64,000 nucleotides of DNA, taken from the NCBI GenBank assembly GCA_030263455.1, contig SZOZ01000007.1:1-64000 (forward strand). Direction: 5' to 3'. The notes beneath the pieces are model-generated. The model was given only the letters and a program-made list of their open reading frames with translations. It had not been told where the DNA came from and searched no databases. The position numbers and the translations under genes are program-made. This document shows, in pieces, positions 16,572 through 25,425 of the stretch. This DNA is from Synechococcales cyanobacterium CNB (GTDB lineage Bacteria > Planctomycetota > Phycisphaerae > Phycisphaerales > UBA1924). Position 1 is the stretch's first letter. Each line of letters starts with the position of its first letter.

Positions 16572-17183
16572 CTACGCGTCGGTGTGCTCGAGACCGAGCA
16601 GCGACGCGACGCGCTCCATCAGCGCGCCGACGTCGAACGGTTTCTTGACGAACTCGTCCGCGCCGGCACGCCGCAGCGCGGCCACCTCGTCCTGGTTCAC
16701 CACACCACTCACGCAGATGATCCGCGTCCCCTCGAGTTCCGGCTTCTCGCGGATGCGCTTGCAGACGACGTTCCCGTTCACGTCCGGGAGCATGTAGTCG
16801 AGGATGAGCACGTGCGGCCTGAAACTCTCGGTGAGCATGCCCGCGTCGTAGCCCGTCGAGGCGGTGCGCAGTTCGAAGCGCTCGTCGCCGCCCATCACGT
16901 CGCGGAAGAGTTCGAGGATGCCCTCGTCGTCGTCCACCACAAGGACTCGCTTGCGGGCGCCCTCGAGGGCGTCGGTCGGGATGTTGTTCGCCCGCATGAA
17001 GCGGATGAGCTCATCGCGTGGGATGCGGCGGAACTTCGAGCCGGGCACTCGGAACCCTGAGAGGCGGCCCGAATCGAAGCAGCGGATGATGGTCTGTTGG
17101 CTGACCTTGCAGACCTCGGCGGCCTCGCCGGTGGTGAAGATCTTCTTCTCCGCCCAGGTCTGCTGGCCGTTGTCGGTGCTCAT
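16572..17183 (-). CDS. HTH (MerR/excisionase-like)-receiver response regulator
   Basis: 203 residues from ATG 17183. Residues ~10-65 form a winged HTH of the excisionase/MerR type (FTTGEAAEVCKVSQQTIIRCFDSGRL, then GFRVPGSKFRRIPRDELIRFM). Residues ~80-200 are an intact receiver: LVVDDDEG supplies the acidic pair, LILDYMLPDVNG the phospho-Asp, and the VKKPF segment the Lys. The reversed order (DNA-binding first, receiver second) is frequent in planctomycetes. First gene of the operon with the HDOD kinase and the pseudo-receiver protein, so it is the probable phosphorylation output. Confidence 0.88.
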   Translation of the reverse strand: MSTDNGQQTWAEKKIFTTGEAAEVCKVSQQTIIRCFDSGRLSGFRVPGSKFRRIPRDELIRFMRANNIPTDALEGARKRVLVVDDDEGILELFRDVMGGDERFELRTASTGYDAGMLTESFRPHVLILDYMLPDVNGNVVCKRIREKPELEGTRIICVSGVVNQDEVAALRRAGADEFVKKPFDVGALMERVASLLGLEHTDA

Positions 17184-17387
17184 GGCTGCCGTCCCTGCCC
17201 TGGGCGCGGGTCGGCCGTCCGTGGCCGCCGACGCGCGGAACCCCGCGCGCCGACCCTGCGCTGCTGGTGCATCGGCGCGCAGACCCCCCAACTTCACGCC
17301 AACCCATAACCATCGTGAATCAACGACTCCCACAACGAGCCGCGACCGTGAGGGTGCGGTTCTGTTCCCACCGGCCGCAAGGTCCGA

Positions 17388-18074
17388 TTACTCCCCAGCC
17401 CCCCCCCGATCGCGCCAGAGCCGCACCGCCTCAGGCTCGCGGGCATAGATCGGGAGCACTCGAGCGGGATCGACGAACTCTCGCCCCGCCGCGGCGCGAA
17501 GGAGCCAGGACGCGCCGAGGACGAGCGGCTCGATCGAGATGCCGGATGCCATCGCCGTGCGACTGATCGACTCGGGCAAATAACTGTCTCCGACAAGACG
17601 CTGCAATCCCAGCGCGATCACGCCCCCGGCGTCGAGCACTCGCCCCTCGGCGGTCGGGTTGCCTCGCGCGTCGAACGGGGTAATGAAGGCGTGCTCGCCC
17701 TTCGAGGCAAGGGCGACAGCGAAGGGCCGACCGTCGCGGACCGCTGCGGTCGCGGCGATCTCCGCCGTCGGCACGCCGATGCAGACCGCCCCCGTAGCCT
17801 CGGCGATGAACCGGGCGGTGGTGACGGCGATGCGCAGCCCCGTGTAGCCGCCGGGGCCGAGCGAAACCACCACCGCCCGCAGGTCGGCGGGTCGCGCGCC
17901 GGTGCGGCTGCAGAGCCTGTCGATCGCGGGCATCAGGTCGTCGTCGTGGCGGCGTGCCGGCGAGAGACGCTCGACAGCCGCTGCCTCGCCGCCGATCACG
18001 CCGAAACCGACCTCCGCAGGGCAGGCGGATGGGTTGCTGGTCTCGATGGCGAGGGCGAAGAAGTGGGAAGTCAT
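17388..18074 (-). CDS. tsaB: tRNA threonylcarbamoyladenosine biosynthesis protein TsaB
   Basis: 228 residues. The ASKHA-fold N-terminus (FALAIETSNPSACPAEVGF) and the VVVSLGPGGYTGLRIAVTTARFIAEA block are diagnostic. TsaB scaffolds TsaD and TsaE to make t6A37 in ANN-decoding tRNAs in the cytoplasm. ATG 18074 chosen; a TTG three codons earlier is possible, and neither has a clear ribosome-binding site. A run of nine C residues (17399-17407) covers the last codons, where a slip would change only the tail. Confidence 0.9.
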   Translation of the reverse strand: MTSHFFALAIETSNPSACPAEVGFGVIGGEAAAVERLSPARRHDDDLMPAIDRLCSRTGARPADLRAVVVSLGPGGYTGLRIAVTTARFIAEATGAVCIGVPTAEIAATAAVRDGRPFAVALASKGEHAFITPFDARGNPTAEGRVLDAGGVIALGLQRLVGDSYLPESISRTAMASGISIEPLVLGASWLLRAAAGREFVDPARVLPIYAREPEAVRLWRDRGGAGE

Positions 18075-18109
18075 CGGCAACAATCAACTGTGCCAGCAAC
18101 CGTGTCACA

Positions 18110-18192
18110 GACTTCGGCTGCTCGAAGCCGAAGTCGGTGCGTTGCGTGCTCGTCGTACAAGCATCGCACCGAGATCGCAGAGTCGATCTCGG
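18110..18192. other. Pair of perfect hairpins between arfB and tsaB
   Basis: Hairpin 1: GACTTCGGCT (18110-18119) / AGCCGAAGTC (18126-18135), 6-base loop. Hairpin 2: CCGAGATCG (18169-18177) / CGATCTCGG (18184-18192), 6-base loop. Neither is followed by a T-run on the minus strand. The ~200-base gap holds no gene that I can support. Confidence 0.55.
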
Positions 18193-18271
18193 TGGCACGA
18201 AGTTCGCGGTTTTTCCTTCACCAACAGTATGGAACGATTCTAAGCGACCGAACCGCCAGCCGCACATCGGC

Positions 18272-18745
18272 CTATTCGTCGGTTCGCCGGCGTGTTCGCT
18301 TCGTTTCCCCCCGGCGTTTCTTCGCCGCGATCCTGCGCTCGACCGACCCTTTCGTCGGCTTCGTCGCCCGGCGCGGCTTGGGGGCGTGCAGCGACCGCTC
18401 CACGAGGTCGGCCAGGCGTTCCACGCACGCCGCCCGGTTGCGGGACTGCGACCGGTACTCGTCCGCGGCGATGACCAGTTCCCCCTTCTCATCCGCCAAG
18501 TGGCGCGCCCCAAGACGCCGAAGCCTGCCCCGTGCGCCCGGCGGCAGCGGCAGGTCGTCGAGTCGCACGCGCAAAACCGCACGGGTGGCCCGCTTGTTCA
18601 CGTTCTGGCCCCCGGGGCCGGAACTGGACACGAACGTGAACCGCAAGGCGTCCGGCCGCACTGCGACCCCCGGCGCAAGGCGCACAAGGTTCGCGGCCTC
18701 GGCAGGCTCGTCCCCCGCGTTGTCGTGGGTAGGGTGGTCGGCCAT
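18272..18745 (-). CDS. arfB: Ribosome rescue peptidyl-tRNA hydrolase ArfB/YaeJ
   Basis: 157 residues. The release-factor domain 3 fold is marked by the catalytic SGPGGQNVNK motif, and the basic C-terminal tail (KPTKGSVERRIAAKKRRGETKR) is the extension that enters the empty mRNA channel of stalled ribosomes. It lacks the stop-codon recognition domains of RF1/RF2, which fits ArfB. The enzyme releases nascent chains from non-stop ribosomes. Start at ATG 18745. Confidence 0.93.
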   Translation of the reverse strand: MADHPTHDNAGDEPAEAANLVRLAPGVAVRPDALRFTFVSSSGPGGQNVNKRATRAVLRVRLDDLPLPPGARGRLRRLGARHLADEKGELVIAADEYRSQSRNRAACVERLADLVERSLHAPKPRRATKPTKGSVERRIAAKKRRGETKRTRRRTDE

Positions 18746-18824
18746 CCCGTGCTCTCATCGGCTCTCATCGTCAGGGACGGAAGGGCACGCTACGCTCCCG
18801 GCTCCTGAGACGCCGGAAACCGCC

Positions 18825-19685
18825 ATGACCACCCCCCGTCTGCCCTCGCTGCTCGTTGCCCTCGTCAGTGCCGTTGCTGCTTCTGCCCAGGCCGTCGGCC
18901 AGAACGAGACCCCCCTCGGCGGCAAGGACTCTTGGACGGTTCGCTTTGAGCCGGCGGTCTGGTTCGTCGGCGCCTCAGGCGACCTTCGCCTGCCGGGCAC
19001 GGAAGCCTCGGGGAACGGCCAGAAACTGGACTTCGGGGATCTGAACCTGGACAGCCCTCGGGCCAGCCCCTTCGGCGAACTCCACCTGAAGCGCGGCCCA
19101 TGGCGGATCTCGTTCTCCGCGCTCGCGTTGTCCTCCGGCGGGCGCGATTTCGCCGCCGATGGACCGGGCCAACTCGGACCGATCGCTTTCGACGCGGGCG
19201 ACGTGCTCGACCTCTCGATGGACTACGTCACGTTCGACACAACCGGCGGGTACGAGTTTTTGACCGCGGAGCGGGGCACAACGGAAAACGGCGGTGTGCA
19301 ACTGCGCTCACGTCTCATCGGGTTCGCGGGCGCGCGCTTCCACGACGTGGATTTCGACGCGTCATTGCAGGCGCCGGACGGCGTATCGGTCTCCGCCGAC
19401 CGCCTGTTCGCCGAGCCGATCGTCGGGCTGCGGTGGGAACTCGACATCAACGAGCGCTTCACGATTGACGTCGTTGGCGCGGGCGGCGCGTTCGGCTGGG
19501 GCGACCAGTCCTCATGGTCCGCGGACATCGGCGTGGGGTTCACCTGGCGGCCGGTCGAGAACCTCGGGGTGCAGGTGGGCTACCGGCAACTCGTCGTCGG
19601 CCTGGAAGACGGGGACGCACCGGAGCGGTTCGAGTGGCGCGGGAGCGTCGCGGGTCTCTATGCCGGGGCCGTCCTCCGATTCTGA
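18825..19685 (+). CDS. Outer-membrane beta-barrel-like exported protein
   Basis: 286 residues. Signal peptide about 1-25 (LLVALVSAVAASAQAVGQ). The mature part alternates hydrophobic and polar residues in amphipathic strands (RFEPAVWFVGASGDLRL, FGELHLKRGPWRISFSALAL, IDVVGAGGAFGWG, LGVQVGYRQLVVGL) and ends with aromatic Phe (YAGAVLRF*), the C-terminal signature read by the BAM machinery. This points to a roughly 8-12-stranded barrel. Ligand unknown. Confidence 0.75.
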   Translation: MTTPRLPSLLVALVSAVAASAQAVGQNETPLGGKDSWTVRFEPAVWFVGASGDLRLPGTEASGNGQKLDFGDLNLDSPRASPFGELHLKRGPWRISFSALALSSGGRDFAADGPGQLGPIAFDAGDVLDLSMDYVTFDTTGGYEFLTAERGTTENGGVQLRSRLIGFAGARFHDVDFDASLQAPDGVSVSADRLFAEPIVGLRWELDINERFTIDVVGAGGAFGWGDQSSWSADIGVGFTWRPVENLGVQVGYRQLVVGLEDGDAPERFEWRGSVAGLYAGAVLRF

Positions 19686-19746
19686 GCAACAAACCCCTTG
19701 CGGACCCCCTTCCGGCGGCCTGCGGGGCCGGTCCCGAACGCCGGTG

Positions 19747-19775
19747 TTGACCGCACGCTGCCGATGTGCGACACT
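19747..19775 (+). promoter_or_regulatory. Candidate promoter upstream of the HU gene
   Basis: TTGACC (19747-19752), 17-base spacer, GACACT (19770-19775). The -35 matches consensus at 5 of 6 positions, the -10 only at 3. It would give a ~125-base leader for the HU gene at 19908. Confidence 0.35.
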
Positions 19776-19907
19776 CTGCCCCGGAAGAGTCAGGATGCCC
19801 CGTGAACGGAGACTCACTCGTCGGGGGACGAGGCCCGCTGCACGGGTGGTGAGGACGCTCCCGTCGGCCGACACGCCGAACGGAACGCGCAGGGGGAGCG
19901 GGCGGCG

Positions 19908-20312
19908 ATGAAAACCATCACCAAGAAAGACCTGATCGACCGCATCACCGCCCGAACGGGCGAGAAGCGCGCGGCGGTCAAGCGCATCGTGCAGGAGTTC
20001 CTCGAACAGATCGGCGGTGACCTCGCCGCGGGCAACCGCATCGAGTTCCGAGACTTCGGCGTCTTCGAGGTCCGGCAGCGCGCCCCGCGAACCGCCCAGA
20101 ACCCAAAGACTCTCCAGCCCGTGCAAGTGCCGGGTCGCCCCACCGTCCGATTCAAGCCCGGCCGACTGATGCGCGACAGCATCGAGAACGGCAACGCCCG
20201 CATCGTCGAGGTCCGCCCGGCCGGCAAGCGCGCCCGAAAGGCGGAAGTGCACGTCCGCACGGGCGGCGGGCGCATCGCTTCCTCCGACGACGGACGCGCG
20301 CCCAAGGGCTGA
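19908..20312 (+). CDS. HU/IHF-family nucleoid DNA-binding protein with basic tail
   Basis: 134 residues with GGGGGAG upstream. Residues 1-90 are the HU fold: helical dimer part (TKKDLIDRITARTGEKRAAVKRIVQEFLEQI), FRDFGVFEVRQRAPRTAQNPKT, then the DNA-clamping arm and FKPGRLMRDSI. Bacterial HU is normally ~90 residues; here ~40 extra residues rich in Arg, Lys and Gly follow (RPAGKRARKAEVHVRTGGGR), as in HU proteins with a second DNA-contacting tail. Binds and bends DNA with little sequence preference. Confidence 0.92.
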   Translation: MKTITKKDLIDRITARTGEKRAAVKRIVQEFLEQIGGDLAAGNRIEFRDFGVFEVRQRAPRTAQNPKTLQPVQVPGRPTVRFKPGRLMRDSIENGNARIVEVRPAGKRARKAEVHVRTGGGRIASSDDGRAPKG

Positions 20313-20320
20313 TCGCCCGG

Positions 20321-21556
20321 TCAATCCACGCAACTGGCCACAGGCTTCACGCCCGCCAGGCGGAGCATCCGCTCCAGCGCGGTCAGCGCATGCGCACGCA
20401 CCTCGGGGTGCACGCGGATCACGTTCATGCTCCGCGGCTCGCCGCGCGGCGTGCCAATCCCGCACAGATTGTCCAGCGTCCAGAGCAGGTGCGGCTCGTC
20501 GATGCGGTACATCGTGGTGCACAGGCACTGGCAGTCGGAGAGGATGCGCACCTCGACCCCGCGCGCCGCGGCCTCACGCGAGAGGCGCCCGACCAGGTGC
20601 ACCTCCGTGCCCACGGCCCAACGGCTGCCGCGCGGGGCACGACGGATCGTCTCAATGATGAACTCCGTCGAGCCGGCAAGGTCCGCCCGGTCCACGACCT
20701 CCTTGCAGCACTCAGGATGCACCAGGATGCGCACCGGCTCCTCGCCGCGCTCCCGGCGGCGTTCGTTCTCGGCCCGGATTTCGTCGCAGTGCTCGGGGCG
20801 GAACAGCTTGTGGACCGAGCAGTGCCCCGCCCAGAGGATCACGCGAGCATCCAGCAGGGCGCCGGGCGAAGCCCCGCCGAGCGGGTGCCCCTGCCGGGTC
20901 TGCCGCGGGTCGTAGAGGCACGACTCGGTCGCCACGTCCACGCCGAACTTGGCGGCCGTGTTGCGCCCCAAGTGCTGGTCGGGCAGGAACAGCACCTTCA
21001 CCTCGTCCCCCGCGCCCGGCTCGTCGCCACCCGCCAGCGCCCACTCGAAGACGCGGTCTGCGTTGGAACTGGTGCAGCACGCCCCGCCGCGCTCCCCGAC
21101 GAACGCCTTGATCGCTGCCGATGAGTTCACGTAGGTTACGGGGATGATCCGACCGCGCCAGCCCTGATCGCCCAGCGCGGCGTGGATCATGTCCCACGCC
21201 TCGCAGACGTCGTCGTAGTCCGCCATGTCCGCCATCGAACAGCCGGCAGACAGGTCGGGCAGGATCACCTCGACGTGCTCGGGCGTGAGCATGTCGGCGG
21301 TCTCGGCCATGAAGTGAACGCCGCAGAACACAACGTGGCGCACCGGTCGCTCGCCCGCGACGCGGGCCGCGATCTGGCTGAGTTTGAGCGAATCGCCCGT
21401 GAAATCCGCGTGGCGGATCACGTCGTCCGTCTGGTAGTGGTGCCCGAGGATGACCAGCGAATCCCCGAGGTGCGCACGGCGATCGTCGATCTGCCGGGCC
21501 AACTCGTCCGGCGCCATTCGAAGATAGTGGTCGCTGAGCGACGGCTGCCAGAGCAT
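20321..21556 (-). CDS. nadA: Quinolinate synthase NadA
   Basis: 411 residues, slightly longer than the ~350 of E. coli NadA. Signature blocks: VILGHHYQTDDVIRHADFTGDSL, VVFCGVHFMAETADML, DLSAGCSMADM, LPDQHLGRNTA, VHPECCKEV and ILSDCQCLCTTMYRI, holding the three Cys ligands of the [4Fe-4S] cluster. It condenses iminoaspartate with dihydroxyacetone phosphate to quinolinate in NAD synthesis. No nadB or nadC is adjacent. The plus-strand HU gene ends 9 bases from its stop. Confidence 0.95.
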   Translation of the reverse strand: MLWQPSLSDHYLRMAPDELARQIDDRRAHLGDSLVILGHHYQTDDVIRHADFTGDSLKLSQIAARVAGERPVRHVVFCGVHFMAETADMLTPEHVEVILPDLSAGCSMADMADYDDVCEAWDMIHAALGDQGWRGRIIPVTYVNSSAAIKAFVGERGGACCTSSNADRVFEWALAGGDEPGAGDEVKVLFLPDQHLGRNTAAKFGVDVATESCLYDPRQTRQGHPLGGASPGALLDARVILWAGHCSVHKLFRPEHCDEIRAENERRRERGEEPVRILVHPECCKEVVDRADLAGSTEFIIETIRRAPRGSRWAVGTEVHLVGRLSREAAARGVEVRILSDCQCLCTTMYRIDEPHLLWTLDNLCGIGTPRGEPRSMNVIRVHPEVRAHALTALERMLRLAGVKPVASCVD

Positions 21557-21597
21557 CGCGGCCTCCCACTACAACTATAGGAGGCCGAGGGCCGATT

Positions 21598-21978
21598 TCA
21601 GGCCGCTGCCGCCCCGACGGACTGTGCGCTGTCGAACTCGATGGCGATGCGCTGGCGGCCGTCGAAGCCCGCTTCCGCTCGCACGACCCGCGCACCGACC
21701 ATCCGCTGACGCGCGAGCACGATCTCGCCGCCCCAGCCGATCGCGACGTCCACCGCGTCACCGGGCAGGAACGGGCGCGGCGACTCGACCAGCAGTTTCG
21801 CTCCTCCCGCGGAGAGGTCGTACGTGCCCGCGAGCACGAAACGCCGGCTGTCCCGGTGGATCAACTTGCACGGCCGCGTCACCGCGTACCTCGGGTGCCG
21901 CCTTCGGTCGCTCGCCTTCACCTCCACGGGCGGGCCTGCTCGTTCGAGGCTGGTGCGCGGGGATTCGGTCTCGGCCAT
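21598..21978 (-). CDS. PilZ domain protein
   Basis: 126 residues, essentially a single PilZ domain. RRRHPRYAV (about 25-33) is the RxxxR motif and DLSAGGAKL (about 53-61) the [D/N]xSxxG motif, the two c-di-GMP contact sites. It is therefore a likely c-di-GMP receptor; stand-alone PilZ proteins usually control motility or polysaccharide export. It sits 41 bases upstream of nadA on the same strand, and a polysaccharide-type glycosyltransferase diverges on the other side. Confidence 0.85.
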   Translation of the reverse strand: MAETESPRTSLERAGPPVEVKASDRRRHPRYAVTRPCKLIHRDSRRFVLAGTYDLSAGGAKLLVESPRPFLPGDAVDVAIGWGGEIVLARQRMVGARVVRAEAGFDGRQRIAIEFDSAQSVGAAAA

Positions 21979-22128
21979 GGATCGCTCCGTTCCGGGGGCG
22001 GGTGCCCCTCTCCATCGCCTATCGGACAGAACGCCGGGCCACTTCGCCGCACACCCGGCAAGGCTTCACCCGTTTTCGGCCGATAAGCAGAACCGGACCT
22101 TGCGAACACGACCAGGAGAACAGGCCCG

Positions 22129-23181
22129 GTGGAGATGAGCGTCGTCATCCCGACCCACGGCAGGCCGGACAAACTGGCCGCGTGCCTGCGCGCGCTCGCG
22201 CGGCAGACCCTCGACGCCGAACGGTTCGAGACGCTCGTCGGTATCGACGGCGGGACGCGAGACGAGCGGGCTGCCGAGGCGGTGCGCACTGCGCTGCGGG
22301 ACGCCTGGCCGGCCGATCGATCCGATCGGCTGGCTGTCGTGCCCCTGCCACGAGGAGGCCAGGCGGCAGTGCGCAATGCGCTGCTGGCGCGGGCGTGCGG
22401 CGAAACCATCGTGTTCCTCAACGACGACGTTGTGCCGGACGCAGGACTGCTCGCGGCGCACCTCGCGGCTCAGCGCGAGGCGAACGAACCGGGACGGACC
22501 GCGCTCGTGGTCGGCGCAGCGCCGTGGCGCGTCCACGAGCCTGATCGCCTGTTCGACCGCCTGATCCGCGAAACCTCGATGATCTTCTTCTACGACCGCA
22601 TGGACGCGATGGTGCGCACGGGCGAGGTCGGGCGAGACCACGACTGGGGATTCCGTCACGCCTGGATGCTGAACCTCTCGGCCCCAGCGTCGCTCGTGCG
22701 CGAAGCGGGTGGACTCTCGGTGTTCCCCGACACCTACGGCTACGAGGACGACGAACTCGCGTGGCGGCTCGGACAGCGATTCGGCACCCGCGTGCTCTAC
22801 AGGCCCGAGGCCGCCGCCGTCCACGATCACAGGATGGAGCCTGACGACTACCTGCGGCGGGAGTTCCGGCTGGGGCACGCGGCATGGGGCTTCGCAAGGG
22901 CTGCGCCTGAATGCGCGAGGGCCATGTTCGGACGCGACGTGACAAACGGGGAGGAAGTCGAGTACTCGCGCGAGTTCGTGCGCCGCGAGAGGGCGACGGC
23001 CGAGCGACTGGAAGCGTCGTTCCGCTCGCTGGCCGGCCTGCCCGCGGACGCCGTTTCAGGGCCGCACACCGAGTCGCTCGTGCGCCTCGCCTACGAGCAG
23101 CACCTGCTGCTGAAGCGCTGGCACTGGCGGAAAGGGCTGCTAGCTGCGGCGGCCGAGGATGCGTCGCAAAGAAGTGGCTGA
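22129..23181 (+). CDS. Glycosyltransferase family 2
   Basis: 350 residues. GT-A fold start MEMSVVIPTHGRPDKLAACLRALARQ, the nucleotide/metal motif VFLNDDVVPDAG near residue 105, and the acceptor-side ED motif in YGYEDDELAWRLGQRFG near 205. It transfers a sugar from a nucleotide-sugar donor to an unknown acceptor, on the cytoplasmic side. GTG 22129 is taken as start because AGGAG lies 10 bases before it; an ATG two codons on is possible. Confidence 0.85.
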   Translation: MEMSVVIPTHGRPDKLAACLRALARQTLDAERFETLVGIDGGTRDERAAEAVRTALRDAWPADRSDRLAVVPLPRGGQAAVRNALLARACGETIVFLNDDVVPDAGLLAAHLAAQREANEPGRTALVVGAAPWRVHEPDRLFDRLIRETSMIFFYDRMDAMVRTGEVGRDHDWGFRHAWMLNLSAPASLVREAGGLSVFPDTYGYEDDELAWRLGQRFGTRVLYRPEAAAVHDHRMEPDDYLRREFRLGHAAWGFARAAPECARAMFGRDVTNGEEVEYSREFVRRERATAERLEASFRSLAGLPADAVSGPHTESLVRLAYEQHLLLKRWHWRKGLLAAAAEDASQRSG

Positions 23182-23296
23182 GTGACGCAGTATCGGACGG
23201 CGGTGCGCCTCGACACGCATCGGGGGCGGGCCTTCCCAAGACCTGCTATTCCCCGTCGCCTTCTTCGCGCCCTTCGTGTTCGATCGCGGCCGTCCG

Positions 23297-24364
23297 CTAC
23301 GTCGGCAGCAGGTCGCGGCGCGGTCCGAAGTCAAGGTTCATGGCCTTCTTGGCCATCGCGAGCGTTTCCTCGGCGACCTCGTTCGCTCGGCGCGTGCCGC
23401 GCCGGATGACGTCGAGGATCACGTCATCCCCGCCGGGCTTCTCGTACTCGGCCCGGCGTGCCCGCATCGGTTCGAGCAGCGCGTTGATCGCTTCCGCAAC
23501 CTCAGCCTTCACGTGCCCGTCACCGATGTTGTCGCCGGTGGCGTAGCGGCGCTCGAGTTCCTTCACGCGCTCCTCGTCCTTGATGAACGCCCGCACGTAC
23601 TCGAAGAGCGCGTTGTTCACGTCGCCCGGCTCGGTCATGCTCTGGCGACCGGTGAAGATTTCCCCGACGCGCGTCTTCACTCTCTTGGGCGTGTCGCTCA
23701 GGAAGATCGCGTTATTCAGGCTCTTGGACATCTTGTTCTTCCCGTCCGTCCCCACGAGCCGCCCGACGCGACCGACGAGCGCTGCCGGGATGGGGAAGAC
23801 CCCGCCGAGCCGCTCGTAGTCCGCGTCCTCCGCCTGCGGGTCCACGCCGCAGTACACCTGGTCGAAGCGGCGCGCGACCTCGCGGCACATCTCGATGTGC
23901 GCGACCTGGTCCTCGCCCACGGGGACATGGGCGGGGCGGAAGGCGAGAATGTCGGCGCACTGGCCGACGGCGTACATGGGGAAGCCGAAGGAGTAGGTGT
24001 CGCCGAGTTCCTTGGTCTCGATCTCGGTCTTGAGCGTGGGGTTGCGCATCACGCGGTTGAAAGGCAGGAGCATGGCGAAGAACCAGGTGAGTTCGGCGAT
24101 GGCCGGCACCTCGGTCTGGAGCACGATCGTCGAGCGCTCGGGGTCGATCCCCGCCGCCAGCCAGTCCTTGACGATCTCGATGGTGTCGCGGCGTATGTCC
24201 GCGCTCTTGTGAGCGCGCGTGGTGAAGGCGTGCATGTTGGCGAGCAGGAAGTAGCACTCGTGGTCCTGCTGGAGCCGCACGCGGTTTTCGAGCGAGCCGA
24301 CCCAGTGGCCGAGGTGAAGCCGCCCGGTAGGCGTGTCGCCGGTGAGGATGCGGGGCAGCGTCAT
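23297..24364 (-). CDS. trpS: Tryptophanyl-tRNA synthetase
   Basis: 355 residues, typical of bacterial TrpRS. Class I signatures: PTGRLHLGHWVGSLEN (HIGH-like) near the N-terminus and GKNKMSKSLNNAI (KMSKS). Charges tRNA-Trp. Start at ATG 24364 gives the standard N-terminus (MTLPRILTGDTPTG). TACACT lies 8 bases before it with no ribosome-binding site, so the mRNA is probably leaderless. A GTG 24 bases earlier is in frame but upstream of that element. Confidence 0.96.
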   Translation of the reverse strand: MTLPRILTGDTPTGRLHLGHWVGSLENRVRLQQDHECYFLLANMHAFTTRAHKSADIRRDTIEIVKDWLAAGIDPERSTIVLQTEVPAIAELTWFFAMLLPFNRVMRNPTLKTEIETKELGDTYSFGFPMYAVGQCADILAFRPAHVPVGEDQVAHIEMCREVARRFDQVYCGVDPQAEDADYERLGGVFPIPAALVGRVGRLVGTDGKNKMSKSLNNAIFLSDTPKRVKTRVGEIFTGRQSMTEPGDVNNALFEYVRAFIKDEERVKELERRYATGDNIGDGHVKAEVAEAINALLEPMRARRAEYEKPGGDDVILDVIRRGTRRANEVAEETLAMAKKAMNLDFGPRRDLLPT

Positions 24365-24372
24365 GGGGGAAG

Positions 24373-24378
24373 AGTGTA
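24373..24378 (-). promoter_or_regulatory. Putative leaderless -10 element of trpS
   Basis: TACACT on the minus strand, then CTTCCCCC and ATG. Same geometry as upstream of surE and the ABC ATPase gene. Confidence 0.4.
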
Positions 24379-24437
24379 GTAGAGCCACAAGGCTTGAGGC
24401 GCTGGGTCTGAGCGTTGTGAATCGTGGAAGGCACGCC

Positions 24438-25304
24438 TTAGGAACCCGACTGCGTCCCCGTCGCCCACATGGCCATCGCCACGTTCATGGCGTTGAAGCA
24501 GGCGTGCATGGTGATCGGGACCAGCAGACGCTTGGTGCGCTCGTAGGCCAGCCCGCAGGCGAGGCCCAGCACGCCGATCGGGACCGCGGCATACCACGGG
24601 ACGCGCTGCTCCGCGGGGCCGACGGCGTGAGCCACGGCGAAGACGACCGCGGCCGCGAGGATGCCGACCCACGGCAGGCCCGTTGCGCGCGAGATCGAGG
24701 ACTGCAGGAACACGCGGTAAATCATCTCCTCGACCAGCGGCGCGCCGACGACGGCCGCGGCGATCAGCGCCCACACCCATGCCGATCCCCCCCCCTGTGC
24801 GCCCTGGAGCATCAGGGCGAGGGTCGGGTGCGCCACGCCGTCGGCGGGCAGCGCGCCCCCGATGCTCGCGTGCATCCGAACCGCCAGTTCCCCGCTCAGG
24901 AGCACGAGCGGCAGCGCGAGCACGTACAGGCCCATGCCGATCGGCAGGTCGCTCCACAGCGGCCTGAGGCCGGCGTTGGGCGCGGCGTGGGCCATCATGT
25001 AGACAAGGCCCAGCGCGACGATCCCCCCGATGAGGTACGTCGCCCCCTGCACGGCGGCGTGGTAGCGCAGCGCGCCGCTCTCAGGCCCGACGAGCCACGG
25101 CCACGCCGACGCTGCGCTCGCCGTCAGCGCCAGCGCCGCGAACGTGAGCAGCCCTGGGAAGAGCCAGATCGGCCACGGGAACGGCTTGAGGTCTCGCTCC
25201 CCGGACCGCTGCAGCGAGCCGGGCCGGATCGCGTCGCCCGCCCACAGCATCACCAGCACCAGCGCAGACGCCGCGGCCAGCAGGCCCACGCGCCAGTCCG
25301 CCAT
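24438..25304 (-). CDS. CPBP-family intramembrane metalloprotease
   Basis: 288 residues from ATG 25304, with eight or so hydrophobic helices. The CPBP (Abi/Rce1-like) active-site motifs are present: PLVEEMIYRVFLQ (EExxxR), the FAVAHAV helix (His) and TMHACFNAMN (HxxxN). Such enzymes cleave CAAX-like or membrane substrates. The frame continues 5' into a signal-peptide-like stretch (VAWLGLAVAAGPAFGQ) right up to the divergent trpC ATG, but no good start codon is seen there, only ATT. The true N-terminus may therefore be ~40 residues longer. A C9 run (24787-24795) lies in a loop of the coding sequence. Confidence 0.82.
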   Translation of the reverse strand: MADWRVGLLAAASALVLVMLWAGDAIRPGSLQRSGERDLKPFPWPIWLFPGLLTFAALALTASAASAWPWLVGPESGALRYHAAVQGATYLIGGIVALGLVYMMAHAAPNAGLRPLWSDLPIGMGLYVLALPLVLLSGELAVRMHASIGGALPADGVAHPTLALMLQGAQGGGSAWVWALIAAAVVGAPLVEEMIYRVFLQSSISRATGLPWVGILAAAVVFAVAHAVGPAEQRVPWYAAVPIGVLGLACGLAYERTKRLLVPITMHACFNAMNVAMAMWATGTQSGS

Positions 25305-25425
25305 CACGCGAACGAGTTCCGAGACCGTGACCGAGTCCAGCCCCCCGCCGCTCTCGCCCTGCTTTCGTCCACCCGATTGCCCGAATGCTGGCCCGGCGGC
25401 GACAGCCAGCCCAAGCCATGCAACA

